A DNA stretch of 46,393 bases, taken from the NCBI GenBank assembly GCA_945861875.1, contig CAMAWC010000022.1, forward strand, positions 1 to 46,393, given 5' to 3'. A program made the translations under genes and the position numbers. Under the pieces are notes generated by a model. It did not search any database and had not been told where the DNA came from. It saw only the letters and a list, made by a program, of their open reading frames with translations. The DNA comes from Bordetella parapertussis (GTDB lineage Bacteria; Pseudomonadota; Gammaproteobacteria; Burkholderiales; SG8-39). Shown here piece after piece: positions 1 through 6,868 of this stretch (position 1 is the first letter of the stretch; each line of letters starts with the position of its first letter).

Positions 1-593
1 CCGAGTGATGCGATGACGCGTTTCCAGCGGCTGGAGAGCGTCGCATCGATTGCGCAGTTGGCGGCGCTAACGCGGCATCCGCCCGGCTCGATGCGATGAT
101 CCTCGACGAGCCGCCATCCGCCGAGCTTGATTTCATCGCCGATGTGCGAGCGCACCAGGTCGACATCGTTGGGATGGAGAATGAGTTGCGGGCTCGGCGT
201 TGACTGCGGCAGGCAGTCGATCGCCTCGCGGACGACATGCATAAGATCGTCGCGCCGCACGCGCAAGTCCGTGCGGATAACCTGCCGTGCAATATCGAGC
301 GCGAGGTCGAGCACGCCCTCCGCGAGCAGGTGATCCTGTCCGGCCAGGGCGGTGCGGGCCGACTCGGTGATCGTGGCGAGCCGGACGGCCAGTGCCGCAG
401 CCGTGCTTTCACCGGTGGCAAAGCCGGCGCGGTAGCCTTCCTCGCGCGCGCGGGTTTGCGCATCGGCCTCGTTTGCAGCCTGTGTTCCGTCCGCTTTTCG
501 GGAGGCAGCACCGCCGCCGAGTTTGCCCGGTTCCCAGCGCTTGGCGTCGAGGGTGTCGGTTGCGGAAAAGAAACGGTTGGCGCCCACGCTCAT
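1..593 (-). CDS. fliH: FliH, flagellar export apparatus regulator (partial, cut by window edge)
   Basis: FliH binds the export ATPase FliI, restrains it and docks it at the C-ring through FliN. The N-terminus starts MSVGANRFFSATDTLDAKRW, followed by a stretch rich in A, E, R and Q (EADAQTRAREEGYRAGFATG) typical of the FliH/YscL GxxxG helix region. The visible C-terminal part (residues about 150-197) carries the family's HPNDVDLVR and GGCRVSAANCAIDATLSSRW elements. The start is the ATG at 593, 51 bp after fliG stops; no strong Shine-Dalgarno is seen. 197 codons are visible and only a few residues should be missing, because the family usually ends shortly after the SRW...V segment. It is the third gene of fliF-fliG-fliH, and fliI would be expected just outside the window. 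Confidence 0.9.
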   Translation of the reverse strand, partial: MSVGANRFFSATDTLDAKRWEPGKLGGGAASRKADGTQAANEADAQTRAREEGYRAGFATGESTAAALAVRLATITESARTALAGQDHLLAEGVLDLALDIARQVIRTDLRVRRDDLMHVVREAIDCLPQSTPSPQLILHPNDVDLVRSHIGDEIKLGGWRLVEDHRIEPGGCRVSAANCAIDATLSSRWKRVIASL

Positions 594-644
594 GCACCGG
601 CCGTTGACGGACGGTGGACCCGGTGGTTGCCGCACGGCCTGCTG

Positions 645-1640
645 TCATACATAAGCGTCGTCCCCGGTAGCGCCAAGACTGACCTGGCCTTCCTCGACCA
701 GGCGGCGCACGATCTTGAGAATCTCCTTTTGCTCCGACTCGACCTCGGACACCTTGACCGGACCCTTTGCCTCAAGGTCGTCACGCAGCATTTCGGCCGC
801 CCGTTGCGACATGTTGCCGAATATCTTGTTGCGCATCTCCTCGCTGGTTCCCTTGAGCGCGAGGATGAGCGATTCGGACTGCACTTCGCGCAACACCAGC
901 TGTATGGCGCGATCGTCCAGGTCCATCAGGTTGTCGAACACAAACATCTCATCGAGTATTTTCTGCGCCAGCTCGGCGTCGTGCTCGCGCACGCTTTCCA
1001 TCACCGATGTCTCATTCTTGCTGCCGATGAAGTTGAGTATCTCGGCGGCAACGCGCACGCCCCCGAGGGCGGTCTTTTTGAGTTTGTCGGCACCGGCCAG
1101 CACCTTGGACAAGGCCTCGTTCAGCTCCCGCAGGGCCACCGGCTGGATGCCGTCCAGGGTGGAGATGCGAAGGATTACGTCGCCGCGCAGGCGTTCGACG
1201 AAACAGTTCATTATTTCGGCCGCCTGGTCACGCTCCAGATGCACTAGGATCGACGCGATTATTTGCGGGTGCTCGTCCTTGATCAATTCGGCCACCGTCG
1301 GTGAGTCCATCCACTTCAGGCTTTCGATGCCGCTGGTGTCACTGCCTTGCAGGATGCGATCGAGCAGATAGTTGGCCTTGTCGTTTCCAAGCGCCCGTGT
1401 CAGCACGGAACGCAGGTAATCGTCGGAGGCCGCGCCAAGGGAGGCCTGCGACCCGGCATCGGTCTGAAAGTCGCTCAGTACGGTGCCCACATCGTCGCGC
1501 GAGACACCTTTCATCGTGGCCATCGCGGCGCTGAGCTTTTGCACTTCTTTCGGGTCGAGGTGCTTGAAAACCTCGCCAGCCTCTTCCTCGCCCAGCGACA
1601 TCAGCAGGATGGCACTCTTGTTGATGCCGGCCTCATCCAT
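645..1640 (-). CDS. fliG: FliG, flagellar motor switch protein
   Basis: FliG forms the upper C-ring, joins the MS ring (FliF) to FliM and takes torque from MotA. The 331-residue product has the normal family length. The N-terminal domain begins MDEAGINKSAILLMSLGEEE, the middle domain carries the FliM-binding EHPQ motif (residues 123-126), and the C-terminal torque domain is rich in alternating charges. The gene overlaps the end of fliF by 8 bp, so the two are probably translationally coupled. Nothing looks broken. Confidence 0.98.
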   Translation of the reverse strand: MDEAGINKSAILLMSLGEEEAGEVFKHLDPKEVQKLSAAMATMKGVSRDDVGTVLSDFQTDAGSQASLGAASDDYLRSVLTRALGNDKANYLLDRILQGSDTSGIESLKWMDSPTVAELIKDEHPQIIASILVHLERDQAAEIMNCFVERLRGDVILRISTLDGIQPVALRELNEALSKVLAGADKLKKTALGGVRVAAEILNFIGSKNETSVMESVREHDAELAQKILDEMFVFDNLMDLDDRAIQLVLREVQSESLILALKGTSEEMRNKIFGNMSQRAAEMLRDDLEAKGPVKVSEVESEQKEILKIVRRLVEEGQVSLGATGDDAYV

Positions 1641-3306
1641 CGCTGCCCACCCAGCCCTTGACCACGTTGGCGACCATCTTCGGGTCCTGGCGCGCGATTT
1701 GCCTTGCCGACTGGAGGTTGTCGGCGTAGCTATTGGCCGTGGCCGTAGTCTCCAGCAACTGCTGATCGGTGGCCTTCACCAACGGTATCGGTCGTGCGGT
1801 TGCCAGTTGGCGCAGCAGCGGTCGCAACACGCCGATGAACAGGAACAGGGCGAGCCCGCCGATGAGCGTATTGCGGCCCAACTCCTTGGCCAGGGCGATG
1901 GCCTCGGGTTGCTGCCACATCGGTATCTCGGCGGGGGGCTCGACCGCGTCCTCGACGCTGAAGGCGACATTGACCACGTTCACCGAGTCGCCACGCGCCT
2001 GGGAGAAGCCGATGGTGTCCTTGACGAGGGCGGTGATCCCCTTCATCTCCTCTTCAGTGAGCGGAATCGGTTTGGCTTTGACAATCTCCGGTTTGGGCGC
2101 ATCCGTCTTGGCCGCGTCATCGGTTTTGGCTGCGGCGGCTTCCTGGGGTTTGCGATAGTTGACCAATACGGCGGCGGAAAGGCGTTTTATGTTGCCGGTG
2201 GGGTTGCGGGTATGGCGGACGGTCTTGTCGACTTCGTAGTTGACAGTCGAGTCCCGCCGTGACCCATTGGACGCAGGATCAGGCTGGCTGGATGACGCGG
2301 CTGGTTTGGTGCTGCCGGAGAGGGCGGCGGTGGGCGTCGGGCCGGGCTGGTTGGAGAGCGCGCCGGGCACCCCGGGTGCCGTACCGCCGGATCCGCTGCG
2401 CGGTTCCTCGGACAGCTGCTGGCTGCGGATGACCGCCTCGGTCTGGTTCTGGTTGGGCTTGAAACTCTCGGCGAGGGTATCCGATTCGCTGAAGTCGATA
2501 TCGGCGGTGACTTGGGCGCGAACGTTGGCGCGACCGACAATCGGTTCGAGCAGGTCCTGGATACGTTTGCTGTAGTTGGCCTCCATCTGCGCCATATAAG
2601 ACAGTTGCGTCGCATCGAGTGGCGTCGCTCCTTTGGCCCCGCCGTTGCCCGACAGCAGCGCGCCGTGCTGGTCGATGACGCTGACCGCTTGCGGTGAGAG
2701 TTCCGGGACACTGGAGGCGATCAGGTGGACGATTCCCGCGACCTGGGATTTGTCCAGCGTGCGTCCGGTGTGCAGGTTGATCATTACCGAGGCGCTCGGT
2801 TTCTGCGCGTCGCGCAAAAACACCGACGACTTGGGTATCGCCAGGTGTACCCGGGCAGCCTGGATTGCCGACAGCGTTTGTATCGTCCTCGCCAGTTCAC
2901 CCTCGAGGCCGCGCTGAAAATTGATCTGCTCCTGGAATTGCGTAGTGCCGAATTTCTGGTTTTCCATCATTTCAAAACCAACGCCGCCGCCCTTTGGCAG
3001 TCCTTGCGAGGCGAGCTTGAGACGCGCATCGTGCACCTGGTTGGCCGGAACCAGGATGGCACCGCCGCCTTCGGTGAATTTATAGGGCACGTTCATCTGG
3101 CCCAGGGCGGCGACGATGGCCCCGCCGTCGCGGTCCGAAACATTGGCCAGCAAAATGCGGTATTCCGGCGCCTGGCTCCACATCCAGGAACCGGTCAGCA
3201 GCGCGACCAGCGCAGCTGTCGCGACCATCAGTCCCAGCTTGCTGCGGCCGGGAAGTTCGGCGAAACCTTGCAAAGCGGCGGGTAACGGGGAATTCGCAGC
3301 AGCCAT
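1633..3306 (-). CDS. fliF: FliF, flagellar MS-ring protein
   Basis: FliF is the inner-membrane MS-ring subunit that nucleates basal-body assembly. The 557-residue product has an N-terminal membrane segment (about residues 25-43), a YscJ-type periplasmic ring-building region containing GLPKGGGVGFE and the LARTIQTLSAIQAARVHLA segment, a low-complexity Gly/Ser/Pro stretch near 300-350, and a second membrane segment (about 480-496). The C-terminal tail (ARQDPKMVANVVKGWVG) is the FliG-binding peptide. The ATG at 3306 begins MAAANSPLPA. It is the first gene of the minus-strand fliFGH operon and is divergent from fliE. Confidence 0.97.
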   Translation of the reverse strand: MAAANSPLPAALQGFAELPGRSKLGLMVATAALVALLTGSWMWSQAPEYRILLANVSDRDGGAIVAALGQMNVPYKFTEGGGAILVPANQVHDARLKLASQGLPKGGGVGFEMMENQKFGTTQFQEQINFQRGLEGELARTIQTLSAIQAARVHLAIPKSSVFLRDAQKPSASVMINLHTGRTLDKSQVAGIVHLIASSVPELSPQAVSVIDQHGALLSGNGGAKGATPLDATQLSYMAQMEANYSKRIQDLLEPIVGRANVRAQVTADIDFSESDTLAESFKPNQNQTEAVIRSQQLSEEPRSGSGGTAPGVPGALSNQPGPTPTAALSGSTKPAASSSQPDPASNGSRRDSTVNYEVDKTVRHTRNPTGNIKRLSAAVLVNYRKPQEAAAAKTDDAAKTDAPKPEIVKAKPIPLTEEEMKGITALVKDTIGFSQARGDSVNVVNVAFSVEDAVEPPAEIPMWQQPEAIALAKELGRNTLIGGLALFLFIGVLRPLLRQLATARPIPLVKATDQQLLETTATANSYADNLQSARQIARQDPKMVANVVKGWVGSDG

Positions 3307-3501
3307 GAGTTAATCCGGGTATGTTGTGTGCACAAGGTTCACGCCGCGCTTATTGGCGAAGGAACCGCTTGCGGGTAATTATGCAAATGCCGGGGCCGTG
3401 GCCAAGCACGGAACAGCGCGGTTTTACCGCTCTAATTCGGGGATGGCGAGGTGGCGGCCGTGGTTAAACTGGCTTCCTCGACAAAACCGTCAGGGGAAAT
3501 C
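3307..3501. promoter_or_regulatory. Divergent fliF / fliE intergenic region
   Basis: These 195 bp lie between the starts of fliF (minus) and fliE (plus) and must hold the promoters for both. A perfect 12-bp inverted repeat TTGTG-TG-CACAA is at 3324-3335. No convincing sigma-28 element is present. In FlhDC-type bacteria both operons would be expected to be class II, read by sigma-70 with FlhDC, but I could not assign a binding box. Confidence 0.45.
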
Positions 3502-3816
3502 ATGGAGATCGACGCCGTCAAGTTGGGCGCCATGCTCAAGCCGCTCGAAGGCCTCACCCGCGCCGCCGGCGCACCCGCATCGGCCGCGGCGCCGGCCGAT
3601 TTTGCGCAGATGCTCGCCAATGCACTGAATAACGTCGACCGGGCGCAGACACAGGGCGAGGGACTGGCGCGACGGTTTGAAGCCGGTGATCCCGGTGTCA
3701 GCCTTGAGCAGACGATGATCTCGCTGCAAAAGGCCAATATTTCATTCCAGGAACTGGTGCAGGTCCGAAACCGCCTTGTTTCCGCGTATCACGATGTGAT
3801 GAATATGCAGGTCTGA
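3502..3816 (+). CDS. fliE: FliE, MS-ring/rod junction protein
   Basis: FliE connects the MS ring to the proximal rod and is one of the first substrates of the flagellar export gate. The 104-residue product matches the family: N-terminus MEIDAVKLGAML, an Ala/Pro spacer, then a conserved C-terminal half (DPGVSLEQTMISLQKANISF, then the LVQVRNRLVSAYHDVMNMQV end). I chose the ATG at 3502 because AGGGG at 3492-3496 sits five bases upstream; the frame stays open to 3451 but that extension has no family similarity. It is a single gene, convergent with ycgR. Confidence 0.96.
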   Translation: MEIDAVKLGAMLKPLEGLTRAAGAPASAAAPADFAQMLANALNNVDRAQTQGEGLARRFEAGDPGVSLEQTMISLQKANISFQELVQVRNRLVSAYHDVMNMQV

Positions 3817-3838
3817 TTTCGGGCCGCTCGCCGCGGCG

Positions 3839-3858
3839 TTGCGGGTGCCGTCCCGCAA
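3839..3858. terminator. Hairpin between convergent fliE and ycgR
   Basis: A perfect 7-bp stem, TTGCGGG / CCCGCAA with a 6-nt loop, lies in the 44-bp gap between the stop codons of fliE and ycgR. No U-tract follows on either strand, so it may act as a weak two-way terminator or only as an RNA 3'-end stabiliser. Confidence 0.4.
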
Positions 3859-3860
3859 GA

Positions 3861-4607
3861 TTACTCGCGCGCCATGCGATTTCGTTCGACCATGTTCACA
3901 TAGCGCTGGATCATCGTCGCCATCGGCCCGGGCAGGTTGACGAAGTGGCAACCCCAGCGGCGCTGCTTGATTCCGGTTGGCGGCATAAATTCCGCGATGT
4001 TGCGGATCTCTATGGAGGTGGAGACCGCCCCTATCTCTGGAAGATCGATGCGGCAGTTCTGGAACTGCGCGCCGATTTCGACCCGTGTATCGTCGACGGG
4101 TCCCTGCAATGCTATGCCACCGCATCCGATGTCAACAATGCGCATTTCCAGCGGTTTTCCCTTGCTATCGTTCACGGGAATGCGGCAGCTTATCTGCTTG
4201 CCCGATACCGGCGTGCGGAAGTATTCGCGACGCTGGAAGCGCAGCAGCGAGTCGGGCATGCGCATTCTCAGCGCCGGGCCGCCTTCGTGCATGGTTTCTT
4301 CCATGCGCTGACCGCTGCACTGGATTTTCACATGGTTCAGGAATGTCACGATGGTAAACCGGTTGGAACGGGCGAGCGCCTTGTTTGCCGTCGCGTCCGC
4401 ACCACAATCGAATACCAGTTCCTCAAAGTCCGGGTTGATGGCAAGCAGGTTGGTAACGATGAACTGCATGCCGCCGCCAAAGTGAATGGTAATGAGAACG
4501 CGGCGACGCAGGATGTCGCGCATCAGCCCGAGGATTTCGGTGCGCGAATAAATCTGGTATTGCTCGAATTCCGGGGAGTCCGGTACCGGCGCGTTCAGTT
4601 CGGACAT
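3861..4607 (-). CDS. ycgR: YcgR-type flagellar brake protein with PilZ domain
   Basis: When bound to c-di-GMP, YcgR contacts the flagellar motor and slows or biases it. The 248-residue product has an N-terminal YcgR (PilZN) domain (about 20-115) and a C-terminal PilZ domain with both binding motifs: RREYFR at 126-131 and DIGCGG starting at D159. I chose the ATG at 4607 (MSELNAPVPD) because GGAG lies 8 bases upstream; an in-frame ATG at 4673 would add 22 residues with no family match. Its start overlaps the end of fhlB by 13 bp, placing it last in the flaG-fliD-fliS-fliT-fliK operon. Confidence 0.93.
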   Translation of the reverse strand: MSELNAPVPDSPEFEQYQIYSRTEILGLMRDILRRRVLITIHFGGGMQFIVTNLLAINPDFEELVFDCGADATANKALARSNRFTIVTFLNHVKIQCSGQRMEETMHEGGPALRMRMPDSLLRFQRREYFRTPVSGKQISCRIPVNDSKGKPLEMRIVDIGCGGIALQGPVDDTRVEIGAQFQNCRIDLPEIGAVSTSIEIRNIAEFMPPTGIKQRRWGCHFVNLPGPMATMIQRYVNMVERNRMARE

Positions 4608-4924
4608 GGGCGAAGCTCCGCGAGGAGGGTTGGTCTGGCGTGGATGTTTCCCGATTCGATGCCGTGCAGCCATGCGAGCAGTTCGGCCACCGCGACGTAC
4701 AGCTGCGGCGGGATGTGCCGGTCAAGGTCGATTTGCATCAGGAGCGACACCAGTTCGCGCGATTCGTGCACGTAAATACCGGCGGCCCGCGCGCGCCGGA
4801 TGATTTCGTCGGCCATCAGGCCGCGTCCCTTGGCCATCAGGCGCGGCGCGCGTTCGCCGGGGCGGTAGGCGAGCGCCGCGGCCGAGGACAGCGCGGCATG
4901 GTGCTCAGAGAGTTTTGGCTTCAT
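4595..4924 (-). CDS. fhlB: FhlB, stand-alone homologue of the FlhB cytoplasmic tail
   Basis: This 109-residue protein aligns with the C-terminal cytoplasmic domain of FlhB only. It can be compared with the full FlhB at 22032-23168: both have AxALxYR, RAPRxxAKGRxLMA, then IP-QLY-AVA-LAW. It has no membrane segments and lacks the autocleavage motif NPTH, having AAALAYR where FlhB has NPTHFAVALSYR. Such proteins can partly stand in for the FlhB tail in export switching in other bacteria. Its ATG at 4924 lies inside the end of fliK (20-bp overlap), and it sits next to the hook-length gene with which FlhB cooperates. Confidence 0.85.
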   Translation of the reverse strand: MKPKLSEHHAALSSAAALAYRPGERAPRLMAKGRGLMADEIIRRARAAGIYVHESRELVSLLMQIDLDRHIPPQLYVAVAELLAWLHGIESGNIHARPTLLAELRPCPN

Positions 4925-5882
4925 CGTCCTCCACCCTCATCGATACGAGTTTGAGACCAAGGGCGGCGAGCGAGGCGGCCAACTGGGGGCTGCCGTTTTT
5001 CAGTGCCGGCGCGCTCTCCTGACTCGTGCGCAAGTTGATGCGCAGGGCGTCGCCCTGCATTTGCAGCACTGCCTCGACTCCGCCCAATCCGGGCAGGGCG
5101 AGCTTCATGTTGGTGGTCCAGGCCGGGGCATTTTCCTTCTCGCCGCTGCCGGCGTCCTGTTCGGCAATCGTCAATTCAATAGTCTGGCGGGGCCATATTT
5201 CGCCGCGCCACCCGATCTGCCTTGCGTCGATAACCTGCAACTGTTCTTTCACCACGGCAACCAGCGCATCGGGTACGGGGCGTGGCGCAAGCGTTGCGGG
5301 CCCAGGCGCTCTGTCATCTGCCGGTCCAAGGCGCCCTTGCGGTTCGCGTCGCAGCTGGTCGATTGTCCGGTCGCCTTGCACCCATTCGGCAAGGTGGGAT
5401 TCGTAAAACACCCCGCTTTCGGTCAGTGCCTGCTTTAGCGTTGCCGCTGCCGGCGGGCTTGCCTGCGGGCCGCCGGCAAGACCGGGTGGCAGCGGCGCCC
5501 CGGCCGCAAGAGTTGCGCCGCGCGCCAGCACCGAGCCGATAAGGCGCGCGTCGGCGCCAATCGCTACGGACATGGCCGGTGCCGCCGCCGGGGTGGCCGC
5601 CGCTGCAACGTCCGCGGAAAAGCCCAGCCGGACGACCTGGCCGGCCGCGTAGTCGCCAAGGAGCGGCAGGCTCAGGCTGCGGCCCTGGTAAGTGACAAGG
5701 TACCCGGCGCCCTGTTCCGGCGGCAGCCGCCCGACGATGGTGATGGTCTGGTCGGTGCTGCCGGCAATGCGCCGCACCACAGGGCTGGCAAGCGCGGCGT
5801 CCTGCGAGAGGATTTCAAGCACCACCTGGTTGCGGTCAAAACGCTGGCCGACCGAGGTGAGTTGCTGCAAGGCGGAGAGCAT
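4905..5882 (-). CDS. fliK: FliK-like flagellar hook-length control protein
   Basis: FliK measures hook length and makes FlhB switch export from hook to filament subunits. The 325-residue product has a variable Ala/Pro-rich N-terminal part and a C-terminal Flg_hook domain (about 235-318) with the typical PGLGGVEAVLQMQGDALRIN and QLAASLAALGLKLVSMRV stretches. It is shorter than many FliK proteins. It lies between a small ORF and fhlB with 5-bp spacing and a 20-bp overlap. Upstream of the ATG at 5882 no good Shine-Dalgarno is visible, suggesting coupling to the preceding small ORF. Confidence 0.85.
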   Translation of the reverse strand: MLSALQQLTSVGQRFDRNQVVLEILSQDAALASPVVRRIAGSTDQTITIVGRLPPEQGAGYLVTYQGRSLSLPLLGDYAAGQVVRLGFSADVAAAATPAAAPAMSVAIGADARLIGSVLARGATLAAGAPLPPGLAGGPQASPPAAATLKQALTESGVFYESHLAEWVQGDRTIDQLRREPQGRLGPADDRAPGPATLAPRPVPDALVAVVKEQLQVIDARQIGWRGEIWPRQTIELTIAEQDAGSGEKENAPAWTTNMKLALPGLGGVEAVLQMQGDALRINLRTSQESAPALKNGSPQLAASLAALGLKLVSMRVEDDEAKTL

Positions 5883-5887
5883 GTGAT

Positions 5888-6079
5888 TCAGCGACGCAGA
5901 GCGTATTCGTCAATATGCGGGAGCGCGCCGTCGGCCGGTGGCGTGTCGCGGCTGGGGTGGCGCGGCGTCACCGGCTTGCGACGGCGATCGCTCTCCTGCT
6001 CGCGCCTGATCGGGGTCGCCGGAGTGGGGCGGATCACACCGCCCAGCGGCGCGGACAGGGGGGGATAGGTATCGCTCAT
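5888..6079 (-). CDS. Small Pro/Arg-rich hypothetical protein upstream of fliK
   Basis: A 63-residue ORF starting MSDTYPPLSAPLGG and ending HIDEYALRR. It is rich in Pro and Arg with no predicted membrane segment. It fills the gap between fliT (stop at 6094) and fliK (start at 5882) almost exactly, leaving 14 and 5 bp. I recall short ORFs with a similar HIDEYA-like end at this position in related betaproteobacteria, but cannot name a family. No function is assigned; coding status rests on position and spacing. Confidence 0.55.
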   Translation of the reverse strand: MSDTYPPLSAPLGGVIRPTPATPIRREQESDRRRKPVTPRHPSRDTPPADGALPHIDEYALRR

Positions 6080-6093
6080 GGTGCATAGACAAT

Positions 6094-6411
6094 CTAGCGG
6101 TAGGCCTGGCCGAGCTTGTGCTGTGTCTTCATGCCGCGCAACAGTCGGTCCAGTTCGGCCAGCCGGGGCTGCGTGAGATTGCGCACCTGCGCATCCTCGG
6201 CCAGTATTTTGCGGATGATCTCGAGCTTGCGTTGCCGCTGCGAGCTGTCAAGCACCGGCTCGGGCAGCGTGCGCAATGCATCCACGCTGTCGGCGCAATG
6301 CTGCTGCACCGCGACGAGGTCGTCCCAGTCGCCGTTGCGCGCCGCCGCCAGCATCGCCGCGCTCAGCACGCTTATCGATTCGTAGTGCCGCATGGTTTGG
6401 TCGATGTTCAT
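6094..6411 (-). CDS. fliT: FliT-like flagellar chaperone
   Basis: FliT is the export chaperone of the cap protein FliD and in enterobacteria also binds FlhDC. This 105-residue all-helical protein (MNIDQTMRHYESISVLSAAM start, QPRLAELDRLLRGMKTQ near the end) has the length and helix pattern of the family, though FliT sequences are poorly conserved. The call is supported by its place directly after fliS (9-bp gap) in the fliD-fliS-fliT order. Confidence 0.82.
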   Translation of the reverse strand: MNIDQTMRHYESISVLSAAMLAAARNGDWDDLVAVQQHCADSVDALRTLPEPVLDSSQRQRKLEIIRKILAEDAQVRNLTQPRLAELDRLLRGMKTQHKLGQAYR

Positions 6412-6420
6412 GGACGCGTC

Positions 6421-6843
6421 TCAAACAAGGCGCATGGCCGGCTGTGGTTTTGCCTGCTGCTTTTCGCCGATGCCAGCCCAGGCGTCGCGCAGGTCTGACA
6501 AAAGCGTGGCAACCTCGGAAAAACCGATCGGATCGTTGCCCATGCTGGCCATCAGCAGGCGATGGCACATGTATTCATAGAGACTGTCCAGTTGCAGGGC
6601 GATGGAGCCGCCGACGTCGCGGTCCAGGCTGGCGCGAAGTCCCTCCTCGATAATCTGGATGGCCTTGGAGGCGGCCTCGCCCTTGCCGGCGATGTCGCGC
6701 GCCTGCAGGTGATTTTGCGCCTTGCGCACGGCAAGTATTGCGCCATCGTAGAGCATCAAGATCAACCGGTGCGGATCGGCGCTTGGCGTTGTGGTTTCGA
6801 GCCCGACATTGGCGTAGGCTTTGGCTGCTAGTGCATGGTTCAC
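6421..6843 (-). CDS. fliS: FliS, flagellin export chaperone
   Basis: FliS binds the disordered C-terminus of flagellin and prevents premature polymerisation. The 140-residue product has the family's YANVGLETTTPSADPHRLILMLYDGAI core split over residues 10-37, then the LYEYMCHRLLMAS helix near 88-100. Translation appears to start at a GTG (6843-6841), because AGGAG sits six bases upstream and no in-frame ATG precedes the conserved part. The gene follows fliD closely and precedes fliT. Confidence 0.95.
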   Translation of the reverse strand: MNHALAAKAYANVGLETTTPSADPHRLILMLYDGAILAVRKAQNHLQARDIAGKGEAASKAIQIIEEGLRASLDRDVGGSIALQLDSLYEYMCHRLLMASMGNDPIGFSEVATLLSDLRDAWAGIGEKQQAKPQPAMRLV

Positions 6844-6868
6844 GTCAGTCTCCTAGATGGTCTGGTTG

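Noticed and set aside
237-1247. Plus-strand open frame across fliH and fliG
   Set aside because: Shadow of two genes with strong family motifs on the minus strand.
3353-3368. Possible sigma-54 site TTGGCGAAGGAACCGC upstream of fliE
   Set aside because: GG and GC have the right 10-bp spacing, but the -12 is CCGC instead of TTGC, and the window's FlhDC control argues against sigma-54 flagellar regulation.
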